A DNA stretch of 64,000 nt from Novosphingobium sp. (GCF_024642085.1 NZ_JAHEBV010000008.1:41971-105970); one strand, 5' to 3'. Positions 1 to 9,504 are shown, counted from the stretch's first letter. Notes: generated by a model not told the origin, from the sequence alone. Numbers and translations are program-made.

Positions 1-1043
1 TGGAAGACTGGCGGCAATCCGTCGAGCTTAAGTTCGGCTTCGTCGATCCGAGCCTTGAACTTTGCGGCGTCGAGCGGCTTCACCGCAGTGTAAAGGAAAT
101 TGATCGGCAGATTGATCTCGTCACCCTTGGCACCGTAGACCTGCCGCAGGCCATCGAATGTCGCGACCGAATTTTCGCCGAGCAACACGGGATTCCCGGG
201 AAAGCTGTCCACGATCGCGCGCATTTCGCGCAGCGCCCCGTGATTTGAGGGCAAGTTACTGTTGTAGGGTTTCAGCCAGACTGGCTGGCCGGAGGCTACA
301 TCGGGATCCTGCGGCCAGTTCGGATCCTCGAACAAATAGGGCGTCGCGTCCAGCCGGAATCCGCTGGCACCGTGGCTCAGCCAGAAACGCATCACATCAT
401 GCATCGCCTTTCGCAGGCCGGGACTGTTCCAGTTCAGATCGGGCTGCTGCTTGTAGAAAATGTGATAGTAATACTGTCCGGTGGGCTTGTCGTATTCCCA
501 GGTCGATCCGCCGAAGATCGATTGCCAGTTAGTCGGCGGTCCACCGCCCGGCGCGGGATCGTGCCAGACATACCAGTCGCGCTTCGGATTGGTTCGCGAC
601 GACCGCGATTCCTTGAACCACGGATGCTGGTCGGACGAATGGTTGAGGACGAAGTCCACAAGAATTCGGATGCCGCGCTTTCGCGCCTCACGCGACAACC
701 GGTCCCAATCCGCCATGGTGCCGTACTCAGGCGAAACACTGGTGTAGTCCGAGACATCGTAACCGAAATCGACGTTCGGCGAAGGAAAAAACGGGGTGAT
801 CCAGATCGCGTCGACACCTAAGGTTTTCAGGTAGTCGAGCCGCCGCGTGATGCCGTTCAGATCGCCTATGCCATCGCCATTGGTGTCCTGAAAACTGCGT
901 GGATAGATTTCGTAGATCACGGCACTCTTCCACCACGGCTCGGCCGCCTTGCCCGGCTTGGCGATCGCAGGCGTGGCCAGTGTCGCCAGTCCAACGGCGG
1001 CCAGCACGGCGGAAATCGATTGCATGCAGGTGCGGAAGCGCAT
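1..1043 (-). CDS. GH13 alpha-glucosidase/alpha-amylase family enzyme, 3' end outside the window
   Basis: Secreted or periplasmic glycoside hydrolase of family GH13 (oligo-1,6-glucosidase/alpha-glucosidase type), expected to release glucose from alpha-glucosides. 347 codons are visible and the frame is open to the left edge. Residues 1-28 form a signal peptide ending in an AIA motif. The TIM barrel starts with the VIYEIYPRSF and DTNGDGIGDL motifs. The nucleophile is Asp232 in GFRLDA, and the acid/base Glu290 lies in VLLGE; the third Asp is beyond the edge. The ATG lies 23 bp after the halogenase stop, so it is probably the last gene of the receptor-halogenase transcript. Family is clear; exact linkage specificity is not. 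Confidence 0.9.
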   Translation of the reverse strand, partial: MRFRTCMQSISAVLAAVGLATLATPAIAKPGKAAEPWWKSAVIYEIYPRSFQDTNGDGIGDLNGITRRLDYLKTLGVDAIWITPFFPSPNVDFGYDVSDYTSVSPEYGTMADWDRLSREARKRGIRILVDFVLNHSSDQHPWFKESRSSRTNPKRDWYVWHDPAPGGGPPTNWQSIFGGSTWEYDKPTGQYYYHIFYKQQPDLNWNSPGLRKAMHDVMRFWLSHGASGFRLDATPYLFEDPNWPQDPDVASGQPVWLKPYNSNLPSNHGALREMRAIVDSFPGNPVLLGENSVATFDGLRQVYGAKGDEINLPINFLYTAVKPLDAAKFKARIDEAELKLDGLPPVF

Positions 1044-1066
1044 CGTGAACGTCTTTCTGCGTTTGA

Positions 1067-2590
1067 TCAGGACGGAAGGGTTTCGGCGGAGCAAGTCTGG
1101 TGCCCAGCCAGCACGGAAGCCTGGCTCGGGAAGTTCAAGGCACAGCCATCAAGGAATGCTCCGATCTGGCGATCCCGGTAGAAATCGACATCGCCGCGCT
1201 GGTCGACGGCAAGACCAGGGTAGGCGCCGTAGCCCGACAGCAAACAGTGCCAGGACGCGCTGCCGAAATGGCTGAGACCCTTTTGCCGTTCGAGCAAAGT
1301 GGCGAGATCAGCGCGGCGAAACCAGGTTTCGAGTATTTCGAGAAGGTTGTCGGACAGAGCTTCGTTTTCGCGATTGGCCCGCCAGTAATCCCCATCGGCA
1401 CGGGTATTAAGCTTGTAATGCGCGACCACGTAGTCGCGGACATGTTCGATCTGGTCAGAGATATCGGCGTTGAAGGCATCGCGATGTTGCGCACTAAAGC
1501 CGCCTTGTTCGAACCGTTTGATGAACTGTTCGACAGTGTTGAGCACAAGATGCAGCGCGGTTGCTTCCAGCGGTTCGATGAAGCCTTGGGCCAGGCCGAT
1601 CGCGACGCAGTTGCGGTCCCAGTGCCGTTCGAGCTGGCCGACGCGGAATTTCAGATGACGTGCCGGCGTGTCGTCTTGCTTCAGGCCGAGATGGGCGCGC
1701 AGTTCCGCCTCGGCCGCGTCTGCCGAAAGGAAGTCGGAGCTGTAGACATAGCCATTGCCGACCCGGCTGGTTAGCGGGATCGACCAGGCCCACCCTGCTG
1801 ATAATGCGGTTGATGTCGTTTCGACAGGGAGCACCACTTGCGCTGCGGTTGGCATCACCACCGCCGCATCGTTGAACAGGTTGGACTTGAAGCTGCGATA
1901 GGGAACGCCCAGTTCGCGCTCCATCAGCAGCCCTGCGAAGCCGCTGCAATCGATGAAGACATCGGCGGCGATGCGGTCGCCCTCGCGGGTGCACAGTGCG
2001 GCGATGTCACCGCGCTCGGTGCGTTCCACTTTTTCGACATGGCGCGACAGGTGCGTAACGCCTTGCGCGATGGCGTGATCGCGCAGGAATTGGCCAACCA
2101 GGGCGGAATCGAAATGGTAGCCGTATTCCATCCGGAACGGGAAATTGGAAGGTGCCAGGGGTGCCTTCGCCTGGCGAGCCAACACGCCGCCCAGGAAAAA
2201 GTCGTCCGGCTGCGTCGGGACGTCGAAGCCGAGCCGGCGGTTGCCGCAGTTAAGCACAAAGGCGTCCTCGGTAAGGACATCGAGCTGCGTCAGAAACGGA
2301 TGGCTGTAACTGGTGATGCCCGAACCCGGACTCCAGCCGGCAAAGCGGATATTGACCTTGTAGGTCGCATGGCACGCCGCCATCCATTCGGTTTCGGCAA
2401 TGCCGATGACTTCGAAGAAGCGTTTGAGCGACGGGGTCGAACCTTCTCCAACCCCGATCGCGGCGATATCGGGTGTCTCGACCAGGGTGATCTTGAATCG
2501 CTGCTCATGCCAGTGCCTGGCCATCAGGTTCGCGGCCATCCAGCCCGCCGTCCCGCCGCCGACGATGGCTATCCGCAGCGGGTCGGTCAT
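1067..2590 (-). CDS. Flavin-dependent tryptophan halogenase homologue (downstream copy)
   Basis: 507-aa FADH2-dependent halogenase homologue. The FAD motif GGGTAGW is at residues 11-17, the halogenase signature WxWxIP appears as GWAWSIPL, and a lysine equivalent to the catalytic Lys79 of PrnA is at about residue 78 (in ATYKVNIRF). The start is placed at the ATG whose ATGA overlaps the stop of the upstream halogenase; an ATG 30 bp earlier is possible. Family members add Cl or Br to indole or tryptophan using hypohalite guided by this lysine, with FADH2 from a separate reductase, none of which is seen here. Its place in a TonB-receptor sugar operon leaves the natural substrate unknown. Confidence 0.88.
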   Translation of the reverse strand: MTDPLRIAIVGGGTAGWMAANLMARHWHEQRFKITLVETPDIAAIGVGEGSTPSLKRFFEVIGIAETEWMAACHATYKVNIRFAGWSPGSGITSYSHPFLTQLDVLTEDAFVLNCGNRRLGFDVPTQPDDFFLGGVLARQAKAPLAPSNFPFRMEYGYHFDSALVGQFLRDHAIAQGVTHLSRHVEKVERTERGDIAALCTREGDRIAADVFIDCSGFAGLLMERELGVPYRSFKSNLFNDAAVVMPTAAQVVLPVETTSTALSAGWAWSIPLTSRVGNGYVYSSDFLSADAAEAELRAHLGLKQDDTPARHLKFRVGQLERHWDRNCVAIGLAQGFIEPLEATALHLVLNTVEQFIKRFEQGGFSAQHRDAFNADISDQIEHVRDYVVAHYKLNTRADGDYWRANRENEALSDNLLEILETWFRRADLATLLERQKGLSHFGSASWHCLLSGYGAYPGLAVDQRGDVDFYRDRQIGAFLDGCALNFPSQASVLAGHQTCSAETLPS

Positions 2591-4083
2591 GCCGCCCTGT
2601 GCACCTGGGTCTGAAGCCACCGGTCGTGATCGGGCAACTGGGGCAGAGGCCGGGCCTTGACTGCCGCCAACTTCTCAAGCTGGTCCTGTAGTTCAGCGTC
2701 CGACGGACCGTCGGCCAAGGGATGGTGATCATCTGGCAGCACATGCTGGCCCATCAGGACCTGCACCCACGACGGCTCCATGAAGATGTCGTACTGATCC
2801 TGCACCAGTGTCCCGTTGGCGCGGAACAGGGCGATCTTCTCGGCCAGCCGGGTGGGCACCTCCATTTCGCGCAAATCTTTCCAGAAGCCGTCGCTCCCGC
2901 GATTGTTGACGTGGTAATGCAGAATGATGAAATCGCGGATCTGTTCGTACTCGATCTGTGACTGCCGGTTGTACTCATCGACCAGTTCGGCGGTGACGCC
3001 ATGGTGCGGGAACAGGTGGAGCAACCGCACGATCGCCGACTGGATCAGATAGATACTGGTCGATTCCAGGGGTTCGAGGAAACCGCTTGCCAACCCGACC
3101 GCAACGACATTGTGGGACCATTGACGGCGGGCGCGACCAGTCTGGAAGCGGATGATCTTCGGATCAGCCAGTGCTGGCGTGTCAAGGTTCGCGAGCAGCA
3201 CGTCGGCTGCAGCCTCGTCGCTGCAATGACGGCTGCTGTAAACCAGACCATTGCCGTTTCGGTGCTGCAAGGGAATGCGCCATTGCCATCCGGCATCGCG
3301 GGCAATTGCGCGGGTGAAGGGCAAGGTCGTGTCGAACCGTTCGGATGGCACGGCCATGGCGCTGTCGCAGGGCAGCCAGTGCCCCCAGTCCTCATAACCC
3401 ACGGCAAGCTGCTGCTGGATCAACACGCCCCTGGATCCGGAGCAATCGATAAACAGGTCCCCCGCGACCGTGCGTCCATCGCGCAGCTCCAGGCTGGTGA
3501 TGTCACCGGTGTGAGAATGGCGCGTGACGCCCGCGACCATGCCTTCGGTCCGTACAACGCCCAGGCCTTCCGAATAGGAGCGCAAAAATTGGCCGTAGAG
3601 CGCGGAATCGAAATGGTAGGCGTAAGGCATATCCCAGATTGGATCGTTGCCTTGAGTCGGCGCGAACCGGCCAGCTTCCGCCGCGAGAAAATTGAGATCG
3701 TAGTCCCAATAGCTTCCCCCGAAACCCAATTTGTGGGCCCGGTTCCAGAAGTGATGGAACGAAGCGAAGGCGGTGTTGCGGCCCGCGCTACCAAAGGTGT
3801 GATAATAGCAATCGCCATCCGCACCCCAGTTCTCGAACCGGATTGCAAGCTTGATTGTGGCTTTGGTTTCTCGAAGAAAGTCGCTCTCGGCAATGCCGAG
3901 CACCGCGTTGACTTGCTGGATCGGGGGAATGGTAGCTTCACCCACCCCGACGATACCAATTTCATCGGATTCGACGAGTTCGATTTCGACCAGTGATCCA
4001 AGCACTTTGGCAGTCAGCGCCGCTGCCAACCAGCCTGCTGTGCCGCCACCGAGGATGACGACCTTACGGATCGCTTTCGTCAT
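2587..4083 (-). CDS. Flavin-dependent tryptophan halogenase homologue (upstream copy)
   Basis: 498-aa second halogenase homologue, only partly similar to its neighbour. FAD motif GGGTAGW is at residues 12-18, WxWxIP appears as GWQWRIPL, and the putative catalytic lysine is in ATIKLAIRF. The conserved GFLEPLEST segment near residue 325 is also present. An AAGGG ribosome-binding site lies 7 nt before the ATG. It begins 75 bp after the TonB receptor stop, past a hairpin, and overlaps the next halogenase by 4 bp. Together the pair probably works on the ligand brought in by the receptor, or on an indolic compound; this is inference. Both copies look catalytically intact. Confidence 0.88.
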   Translation of the reverse strand: MTKAIRKVVILGGGTAGWLAAALTAKVLGSLVEIELVESDEIGIVGVGEATIPPIQQVNAVLGIAESDFLRETKATIKLAIRFENWGADGDCYYHTFGSAGRNTAFASFHHFWNRAHKLGFGGSYWDYDLNFLAAEAGRFAPTQGNDPIWDMPYAYHFDSALYGQFLRSYSEGLGVVRTEGMVAGVTRHSHTGDITSLELRDGRTVAGDLFIDCSGSRGVLIQQQLAVGYEDWGHWLPCDSAMAVPSERFDTTLPFTRAIARDAGWQWRIPLQHRNGNGLVYSSRHCSDEAAADVLLANLDTPALADPKIIRFQTGRARRQWSHNVVAVGLASGFLEPLESTSIYLIQSAIVRLLHLFPHHGVTAELVDEYNRQSQIEYEQIRDFIILHYHVNNRGSDGFWKDLREMEVPTRLAEKIALFRANGTLVQDQYDIFMEPSWVQVLMGQHVLPDDHHPLADGPSDAELQDQLEKLAAVKARPLPQLPDHDRWLQTQVHRAA

Positions 4084-4116
4084 CAGCCGCCCTTCGCATG
4101 ATCGAACTGTTCAAAC

Positions 4117-4143
4117 ACCCCCGGCGTGTTTTGCACCGGGGGT
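4117..4143 (-). other. Intergenic hairpin between receptor and halogenase genes
   Basis: Perfect 8-bp inverted repeat ACCCCCGG / CCGGGGGT with an 11-nt loop, in the 74-bp gap between the TonB receptor stop and the first halogenase. There is no T-run after it in the direction of transcription, so it is not a clear intrinsic terminator. It could stabilise the receptor message or lower halogenase expression; that role is inferred. Confidence 0.55.
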
Positions 4144-4157
4144 ATTCCTAGTCTGGT

Positions 4158-7004
4158 TTAGAAGAACGAGAAAGTCGCGTTGAACAGGAAGTTGCGACCG
4201 TAGGTTTCGCTGCGGCTGATGAGGCCGCTGGCGCTATCCACGTAGATGTCCTTCTGGTTCGTGAGGTTCTGGGCCTGGAGCGAGAGCCGCAGTCCGCTTA
4301 GTGCGCCAAGTCCGGAGTCCTTGAAGTCATAGCCGATCTGCGCGTCGACCAATGTCTCACCCGCCCGGTTGACCGGCGAGATCGAGTTGGAGCCGCCGCG
4401 ATCTTCCGACAGCCAGGCAGAACGCTTGTTGGCCGAAACCCGGGCAGAGAAGCCGGCTTTTTCAAAATAGACAGTGCCAGTCAGAACCGACTTTGAAAGA
4501 CCCGGTATGGCCGAGCCATCGTCAAGCTTGCCATCGGTAAACGCGCCGCCGGCAATAATCCCGAAGCCGTCAAGCGCTCCAACGAACCGACCAAACGGCA
4601 GCGCTGCCTGCACTTCAAGCCCCTTCACGTCGCCCTTCAGTCCGCCGGTGTACGATGTGTTCACGCCCTTGAAAGTGGCCGGGGTGTACTTGGTCAGGCC
4701 GTCACTGCTGACTGCCTGATGGTAACCGGGGATGTAGAACGCCGTGAAGTCGCGGATCGAAGTGGCTGCCACGTTCCAGTTTACCAGCTTCTTATAGAAT
4801 ACCGTTGCCGAGACAAAGCCGTCACGGGCAAAATACCATTCATAAGAAAGGTCGACCTGATTGGCTTCATACGGCCGCAACGTGGCATTGCCCGAGCTTG
4901 AAACCCAAGGACCCAGCGCCGGATCCGGGTTGGTGACATTGGCAACATTGTTGCGGAAGTTGATCTTCGAGCCCGGGTTGAGGAAATCGATCCGCGGACG
5001 GCTGATAACCTTCGCTGCCGACAGCCGGATGGTGTGCCCACCGGTCAGATCGAAGTTGATGTTCACGCTTGGCAGGATGCGGGTATAGCTGGCACCGTCG
5101 GTGATCGGGACACCCAGCGCAACCAGGTTGGACTGGATCGCCGAATTGAAGCCGGTTCCGCGCTGCTTGGTAATGACAGCCTGCACCCCGGCGTTACCGA
5201 AGATCCGGGCCCCGCCGCTCAATTCGCTTTCGAACTCTCCCTCGATAAACGGCTGCCACACCGTTTCCGAGATGGTGTAAGTGTCGGCCAGGCGGTCGGG
5301 TTCGTAGAGCCCGGCGTCCCACTTCTTGTAGTAGCCGCCATTGATCAACGACAGGGCATCATAGGCTACGACATTACCCAGCCCAACCCAGTTGAGATCG
5401 GCCAAGCCGCGCTGGGCATCGGTCGGAATTGGCCCGTCGAGCGGATAGGTCGGCGCGGTCAGGAAGAAGCCCTGGTTTATCTTCGACTTCTTGTGGTTCG
5501 AATAGCGAACTCCGGCGTTCACCGTTTTGATGAAGCCGTTATCGAGGTTCGCCTTGACTTCAAACCGGGCAGAATCGAGCTTTTCGTCAAAAATTCCGGT
5601 GTTGACGAAGCCGTCCTGCGCCTGGGCAAAGCCGACGGGCGAGGTCGCGCTGACGTAGAGCGGAGTGCCCGGTGCGTTGCCGAGCGGGGCAAGGCCTCCG
5701 CCCCACGATTGCGGACCGGCCAGCTTGACCTTGTTGAAATCATCGAAAAGCTGCGAATTGTTGGAAAAGACCAGTCCGTTGGGCGTGTAAGTATAGGTCT
5801 GGATATTGTTGGGACCTTGGGTCGAGGTCGCTGCGCGGCCAAGGCCTGAATAGCTTTCTGCACGGGTGTCGCGCTTGCTGCTCTTGGCATGCGATACGTC
5901 AAGCAGGAACTTCACGTTGGCGCCCGCGTCATACTCGAAGTTCCCACCAAATACCGTCAGCTTGCCGGTCTTGTCCAACGGATCGGTGCGCAGCACGGAA
6001 TTGAAGCCACTGGTCCTCGCTGAAGTGATGGCGGTAGCGGTCGAAGTCAGCACCGTGCTGCCGTTAGACGGAATTCCCAGCGCCTCGATAAAGCCGCGCG
6101 AAACGCCCTTGTCGGAAAAGTTGATGTAGAGACCATCGAACCTGGCCGTGAAATTTGACGAAGGCTTGAATTCGATTACGCCTGCCAGCGTATCGCGCTT
6201 GAGCACGCGTGAACGCGACGAGATATCGATGCCTGCCGGGGCATATTTTCCGGCATCGGGACCGGATGTGATCGCGCCCTTGTCGTAACCCCAGACGCTG
6301 AAGAAGTTGTCTTGCGTCGGTGACGATGTGGTTGCAGCGGTCAGCGCCACACCGATGGTGTCGTTGGCAAATCGGTCGCTGAACGAAAGCGCCGCACGAT
6401 AGCCCTTGTCCTTGAAATCAGGGTTCTTCGACTTCTGGCCGTTCAGTTCGAAACTGCCATTCACCACCAGCGAACGCTTGTGTTCGAGAGGATGGATCGT
6501 ACGCAAATCGACGGTGCCGCCAATGCCCACGGCACTGAGTTCGGCATTCGGTGTCTTATAAACCACCGCGCTATCGATGATTTCAGAAGGGTAGAGATCG
6601 TACTCGACGCCGCGGTTGTCGCCGATACCGATCAGTTCGCGGCCGTTCAAGGTGGTGCCGACAAAGTCTTCGCGGAAGCCGCGTACCGAAATGCCGCTGA
6701 CGCGGCCAGAGCGGCGCTCACCAGCAAGGCCGGCCAGACGGCCCAGCGAATCGGCGACGCTCGACTGCGGCAATTTGCCGATGTCTTCGGCCGAAAGCGC
6801 TTCGACCACCGAGGCACTGTCCTGCTTGAGGGTCTGTGCACGCTCAAGGCTGGCCCGCAGACCGGTGACGACGATTTCCTGACCGGACGTATCGTCCTCG
6901 GCAGCGCTCGGCGCGGTGGCAGTCTGGGCATGCGCAAGGCTGGCGCAGGACAGCGCAAGTGCTGCGGTCGAGCACGCCAGACCCAAACGGATATTGGATT
7001 TCAT
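4158..7004 (-). CDS. TonB-dependent outer-membrane receptor, sugar locus
   Basis: 948-aa TonB-dependent receptor of the Xanthomonas/Caulobacter (TIGR01782-like) subfamily. It has a signal peptide (residues 1-26, cut after AHA), a TonB-box-like segment EIVVTG, a plug domain with the IGKLPQSSVADSLGRL and SVRGF motifs, and a 22-strand barrel ending in phenylalanine. An earlier in-frame ATG exists, but the ATG at 7004 follows a GGAGGGG ribosome-binding site at ideal spacing. It should import an oligosaccharide or glycoside across the outer membrane. Divergent from the MFS gene, with two palindromic LacI-type operators between them, and first in the operon with two halogenases and a GH13 enzyme. 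Confidence 0.93.
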   Translation of the reverse strand: MKSNIRLGLACSTAALALSCASLAHAQTATAPSAAEDDTSGQEIVVTGLRASLERAQTLKQDSASVVEALSAEDIGKLPQSSVADSLGRLAGLAGERRSGRVSGISVRGFREDFVGTTLNGRELIGIGDNRGVEYDLYPSEIIDSAVVYKTPNAELSAVGIGGTVDLRTIHPLEHKRSLVVNGSFELNGQKSKNPDFKDKGYRAALSFSDRFANDTIGVALTAATTSSPTQDNFFSVWGYDKGAITSGPDAGKYAPAGIDISSRSRVLKRDTLAGVIEFKPSSNFTARFDGLYINFSDKGVSRGFIEALGIPSNGSTVLTSTATAITSARTSGFNSVLRTDPLDKTGKLTVFGGNFEYDAGANVKFLLDVSHAKSSKRDTRAESYSGLGRAATSTQGPNNIQTYTYTPNGLVFSNNSQLFDDFNKVKLAGPQSWGGGLAPLGNAPGTPLYVSATSPVGFAQAQDGFVNTGIFDEKLDSARFEVKANLDNGFIKTVNAGVRYSNHKKSKINQGFFLTAPTYPLDGPIPTDAQRGLADLNWVGLGNVVAYDALSLINGGYYKKWDAGLYEPDRLADTYTISETVWQPFIEGEFESELSGGARIFGNAGVQAVITKQRGTGFNSAIQSNLVALGVPITDGASYTRILPSVNINFDLTGGHTIRLSAAKVISRPRIDFLNPGSKINFRNNVANVTNPDPALGPWVSSSGNATLRPYEANQVDLSYEWYFARDGFVSATVFYKKLVNWNVAATSIRDFTAFYIPGYHQAVSSDGLTKYTPATFKGVNTSYTGGLKGDVKGLEVQAALPFGRFVGALDGFGIIAGGAFTDGKLDDGSAIPGLSKSVLTGTVYFEKAGFSARVSANKRSAWLSEDRGGSNSISPVNRAGETLVDAQIGYDFKDSGLGALSGLRLSLQAQNLTNQKDIYVDSASGLISRSETYGRNFLFNATFSFF

Positions 7005-7074
7005 GGTTTTCCCCTCCGGAATCATTTTTTACGACGAGTGAACCAGCGCCGCGTCCGATCGCCTTACAAAGTTT

Positions 7075-7086
7075 GCAATCGATTGC
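7075..7086. promoter_or_regulatory. Candidate LacI-family operator 1
   Basis: Perfect 12-bp palindrome GCAATCGATTGC with the central CG typical of LacI-family operators. It lies 71 bp upstream of the receptor ATG and about 90 bp upstream of the MFS start, in the shared divergent promoter region. The likely binder is the LacI protein encoded just past the MFS gene. Confidence 0.55.
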
Positions 7087-7102
7087 CATCAGACTTGGTT
7101 TA

Positions 7103-7116
7103 TTTGCACGTGCAAA
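7103..7116. promoter_or_regulatory. Candidate LacI-family operator 2
   Basis: Perfect 14-bp palindrome TTTGCACGTGCAAA, again with a central CG, 16 bp from operator 1. Two such sites in the region between receptor and permease suggest coordinated control of both transcripts. Confidence 0.6.
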
Positions 7117-7174
7117 AATTCAGGGTGCTTCCGCCTGTTTCGCCATTGTGGGAATCCGTGCGAGAACGGCACCG

Positions 7175-8443
7175 ATGCCCATGGATACCTCTCCATCCGA
7201 TCAATACTCCCCTGCAGGATCGAGCTGGATCAGGCTGGATCAGACTGCAGTGCTACTGGCATTCGGAGCACTCGGCTTCTGCGGCTCTATCTCGGGTACT
7301 CTGGTACCTGCAGTCAGGCAGGCCTTCGGTCTTGGGCTTTCTGCAGCGATGTCGGTGCAGTGGATCGCGCTGATAGGCGTCGGGCTTTCGTCGCTCCCGC
7401 TGGCACGGCTGATGCAGCGGATCGGCACCGTGCGCATGGCCATCGCCGCTCTGGCGATGAGCTTCTTCGGGTGCATTGCGGTCGCCATTGTAATGACTCC
7501 CACGATTGTTGGTGCTCCCGGATACGCGCTGTTGCTCCTGTCTCTGTTGATTTTGTCGATTGGCGGGACGGCTCTGCAGGTGTCGATCAATCCTTTGGTT
7601 GCCGGGCTTGGTCCGACCAGGCTGGCTGCATCGCGGATGACCTTGGCTCAAGGTTTCAATTCGCTCGGTACACTGGCCGCCGTCTACCTGTCTTCGGTCA
7701 TGGTGCTGGCAAGGGTCGATCGGGCGACCGTTTCATCGTCGGGCCCGCTCCTGGCAGGGATCGCGCAGACGTATCTGATCTGCGCGCTGTTCACGGGAGG
7801 TGTGCTGCTGCTGGCAGTCTTTGCATTCAGGCCCGGCAATCAGGTGCTGGCGTCGCCCACCGCCAAACATTCGCATTCGATCACCCGTACGCTGCGCGAC
7901 CGTTGGGCATTGGGCGGTTCGCTCGCGATCGCTGCTTATGTCGGCGCCGAAGGGGCGATCGGCGCGATGGTGACCAGCTTTCTTCATCAACCAGATGTGA
8001 TGGATCTGCCGCTGCAGACTGCGGGATACTATTTTGCCGCGATCTACCTCGGCGGGATGATCGCGGGGCGGTTCATGGGCGGTGTGCTGCTGCGCGCCCG
8101 GCAGCCCTCTCGTGTGCTTGCCAGCGCTGCAGTGGCGGCAGCGGCGGGGTGCCTGGTTGCCATCGTGGGACACGGCGAGATCACCGGGATCGCGGTGCTT
8201 TTGATCGGATCGCTCAATTCCATCATGTTCCCGGTGATCTTTTCGCTGTCGTTGGAGCGATCGGATGCTCCCGCCGCGGCAGTCTCGGGATTGCTGGTAC
8301 TGGCGACGTCGGGAGGGGCGACCGTCTCGGCATTGGCGGGCGCGGTCGCCGACCACCGCGGGATCGGGCTGGCTTTTTCCATTCCGCTCTGCGCCTACCT
8401 CATTGTCGCCGGTTTTGCCGTGCGCGCCGCCCGGCGCTATTGA
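7175..8443 (+). CDS. MFS permease, sugar (FHS/FucP-like) type
   Basis: 422-aa major facilitator superfamily transporter with about 12 hydrophobic segments, expected to carry the sugar released by the glycosidases over the inner membrane with protons. The start is taken at the first of two close ATGs (7175, alternative 7181), where homology and hydrophobicity begin; longer frames would run into the receptor gene. The segment GFCGSISGTLVPAVRQAF after the first helix is consistent with the fucose/glucose/galactose permease branch. It shares a divergent control region with the TonB receptor and overlaps the end of the LacI gene by 7 bp, tail to tail. Confidence 0.85.
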   Translation: MPMDTSPSDQYSPAGSSWIRLDQTAVLLAFGALGFCGSISGTLVPAVRQAFGLGLSAAMSVQWIALIGVGLSSLPLARLMQRIGTVRMAIAALAMSFFGCIAVAIVMTPTIVGAPGYALLLLSLLILSIGGTALQVSINPLVAGLGPTRLAASRMTLAQGFNSLGTLAAVYLSSVMVLARVDRATVSSSGPLLAGIAQTYLICALFTGGVLLLAVFAFRPGNQVLASPTAKHSHSITRTLRDRWALGGSLAIAAYVGAEGAIGAMVTSFLHQPDVMDLPLQTAGYYFAAIYLGGMIAGRFMGGVLLRARQPSRVLASAAVAAAAGCLVAIVGHGEITGIAVLLIGSLNSIMFPVIFSLSLERSDAPAAAVSGLLVLATSGGATVSALAGAVADHRGIGLAFSIPLCAYLIVAGFAVRAARRY

Positions 8444-9504
8444 CCTTGATGGCCCCCGCAGGATTCGCGGATCGTGATCTGGGTGGGAAGCCGTTCCGAC
8501 CTGACTTCGTGGCCGGTCATCAATCGCAGTAACTTCGCTACCAGCAGGTCGCCGGCCAGAATCGGATCCTGCCGCATGCTCGTCAACTTGGGTCGGATGA
8601 AGTCTGCGATCTCGCTGTCATCATAGCCGATCACCGAGACGTCGCCGGGAACGGCAAGACCGCGGCGCAGCAGCGCCTCGATCGCGCCGGCCGCGATGTA
8701 GTCCGATGAGGTGACCAAGCCATCGAACGCGATCGCCTGATCAAGCAATTCCTCGACTGCATCGTTGCCGGCGTTGCGGCCGGGACCATGTGGTCGCATC
8801 ATCACATTTCCATGGGCATATCCTGATGCAGCGTGGGCCGCCTTGAAGCCGGCCACCCGTGCCGCAAGCTGGGACAGCCCGGTCTGCGCCGACGTGATCG
8901 GAGCGGCCTGCCCGACAAATGCGATGCGCCGTCGTCCGAGCTCGAGCAAATGACGTGTGGCGCGAAGGCTGCCTTCGAAATTGTCGCTCCCGACCGAGCA
9001 ATACTTCTGGTCCGGTGCATCGACGCCCCAGACCACGAACGGTCGCGGCCCGCCGGCAAGACTGTTCAGGCCAGCATGAAACTGCGATTGGCCAACAAAG
9101 ATAATCCCGTGATAGGGATGTTCAGCCATAAATTTGATCAAGCTCCTGTCATCGAAGGGTGACTGTGACGACACCGAGAAATCGACGCCGTGGTCGCGCA
9201 TCGCCGCACCGATTCCGCCCAGTAGATTAAGTTCGAACGAGTTGGCCAGTGGACTTCCTGCGGTGAGGGCCACCGGCATGACCACGCAGACCGAACTCGA
9301 TCGGCTGGGCCGCCGCACGCGGATCTTGCGTGGCAGTTTGGAACTTGTGTCAGCACTGTAGCCTTGCGCCTCGGCCAAGGCCAACACGCGAATTTTGGTT
9401 TCTGGTGTAATCGCCGGATGGTCGGCCAGAACCCGAGAGACCGTTGCTATGGACACGCCGGCTGCAGCTGCGATGTCCGCCAATCTCGGCTTTCCGCTGC
9501 GCAT
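8437..9504 (-). CDS. LacI-family transcriptional regulator
   Basis: 355-aa repressor. An N-terminal helix-turn-helix (LADIAAAAGVSIATVSRVL) is followed by a hinge helix region and a periplasmic-binding-like sensor domain. The ATG at 9504 follows a GAGGCG ribosome-binding site; an ATG five codons upstream is less well placed. The C-terminal domain should bind the imported sugar or a breakdown product and release DNA. Convergent with the MFS gene; an inverted repeat just upstream may be its own operator. It probably controls the receptor, halogenase, GH13 and MFS genes; inferred from position. Confidence 0.9.
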   Translation of the reverse strand: MRSGKPRLADIAAAAGVSIATVSRVLADHPAITPETKIRVLALAEAQGYSADTSSKLPRKIRVRRPSRSSSVCVVMPVALTAGSPLANSFELNLLGGIGAAMRDHGVDFSVSSQSPFDDRSLIKFMAEHPYHGIIFVGQSQFHAGLNSLAGGPRPFVVWGVDAPDQKYCSVGSDNFEGSLRATRHLLELGRRRIAFVGQAAPITSAQTGLSQLAARVAGFKAAHAASGYAHGNVMMRPHGPGRNAGNDAVEELLDQAIAFDGLVTSSDYIAAGAIEALLRRGLAVPGDVSVIGYDDSEIADFIRPKLTSMRQDPILAGDLLVAKLLRLMTGHEVRSERLPTQITIRESCGGHQGQ

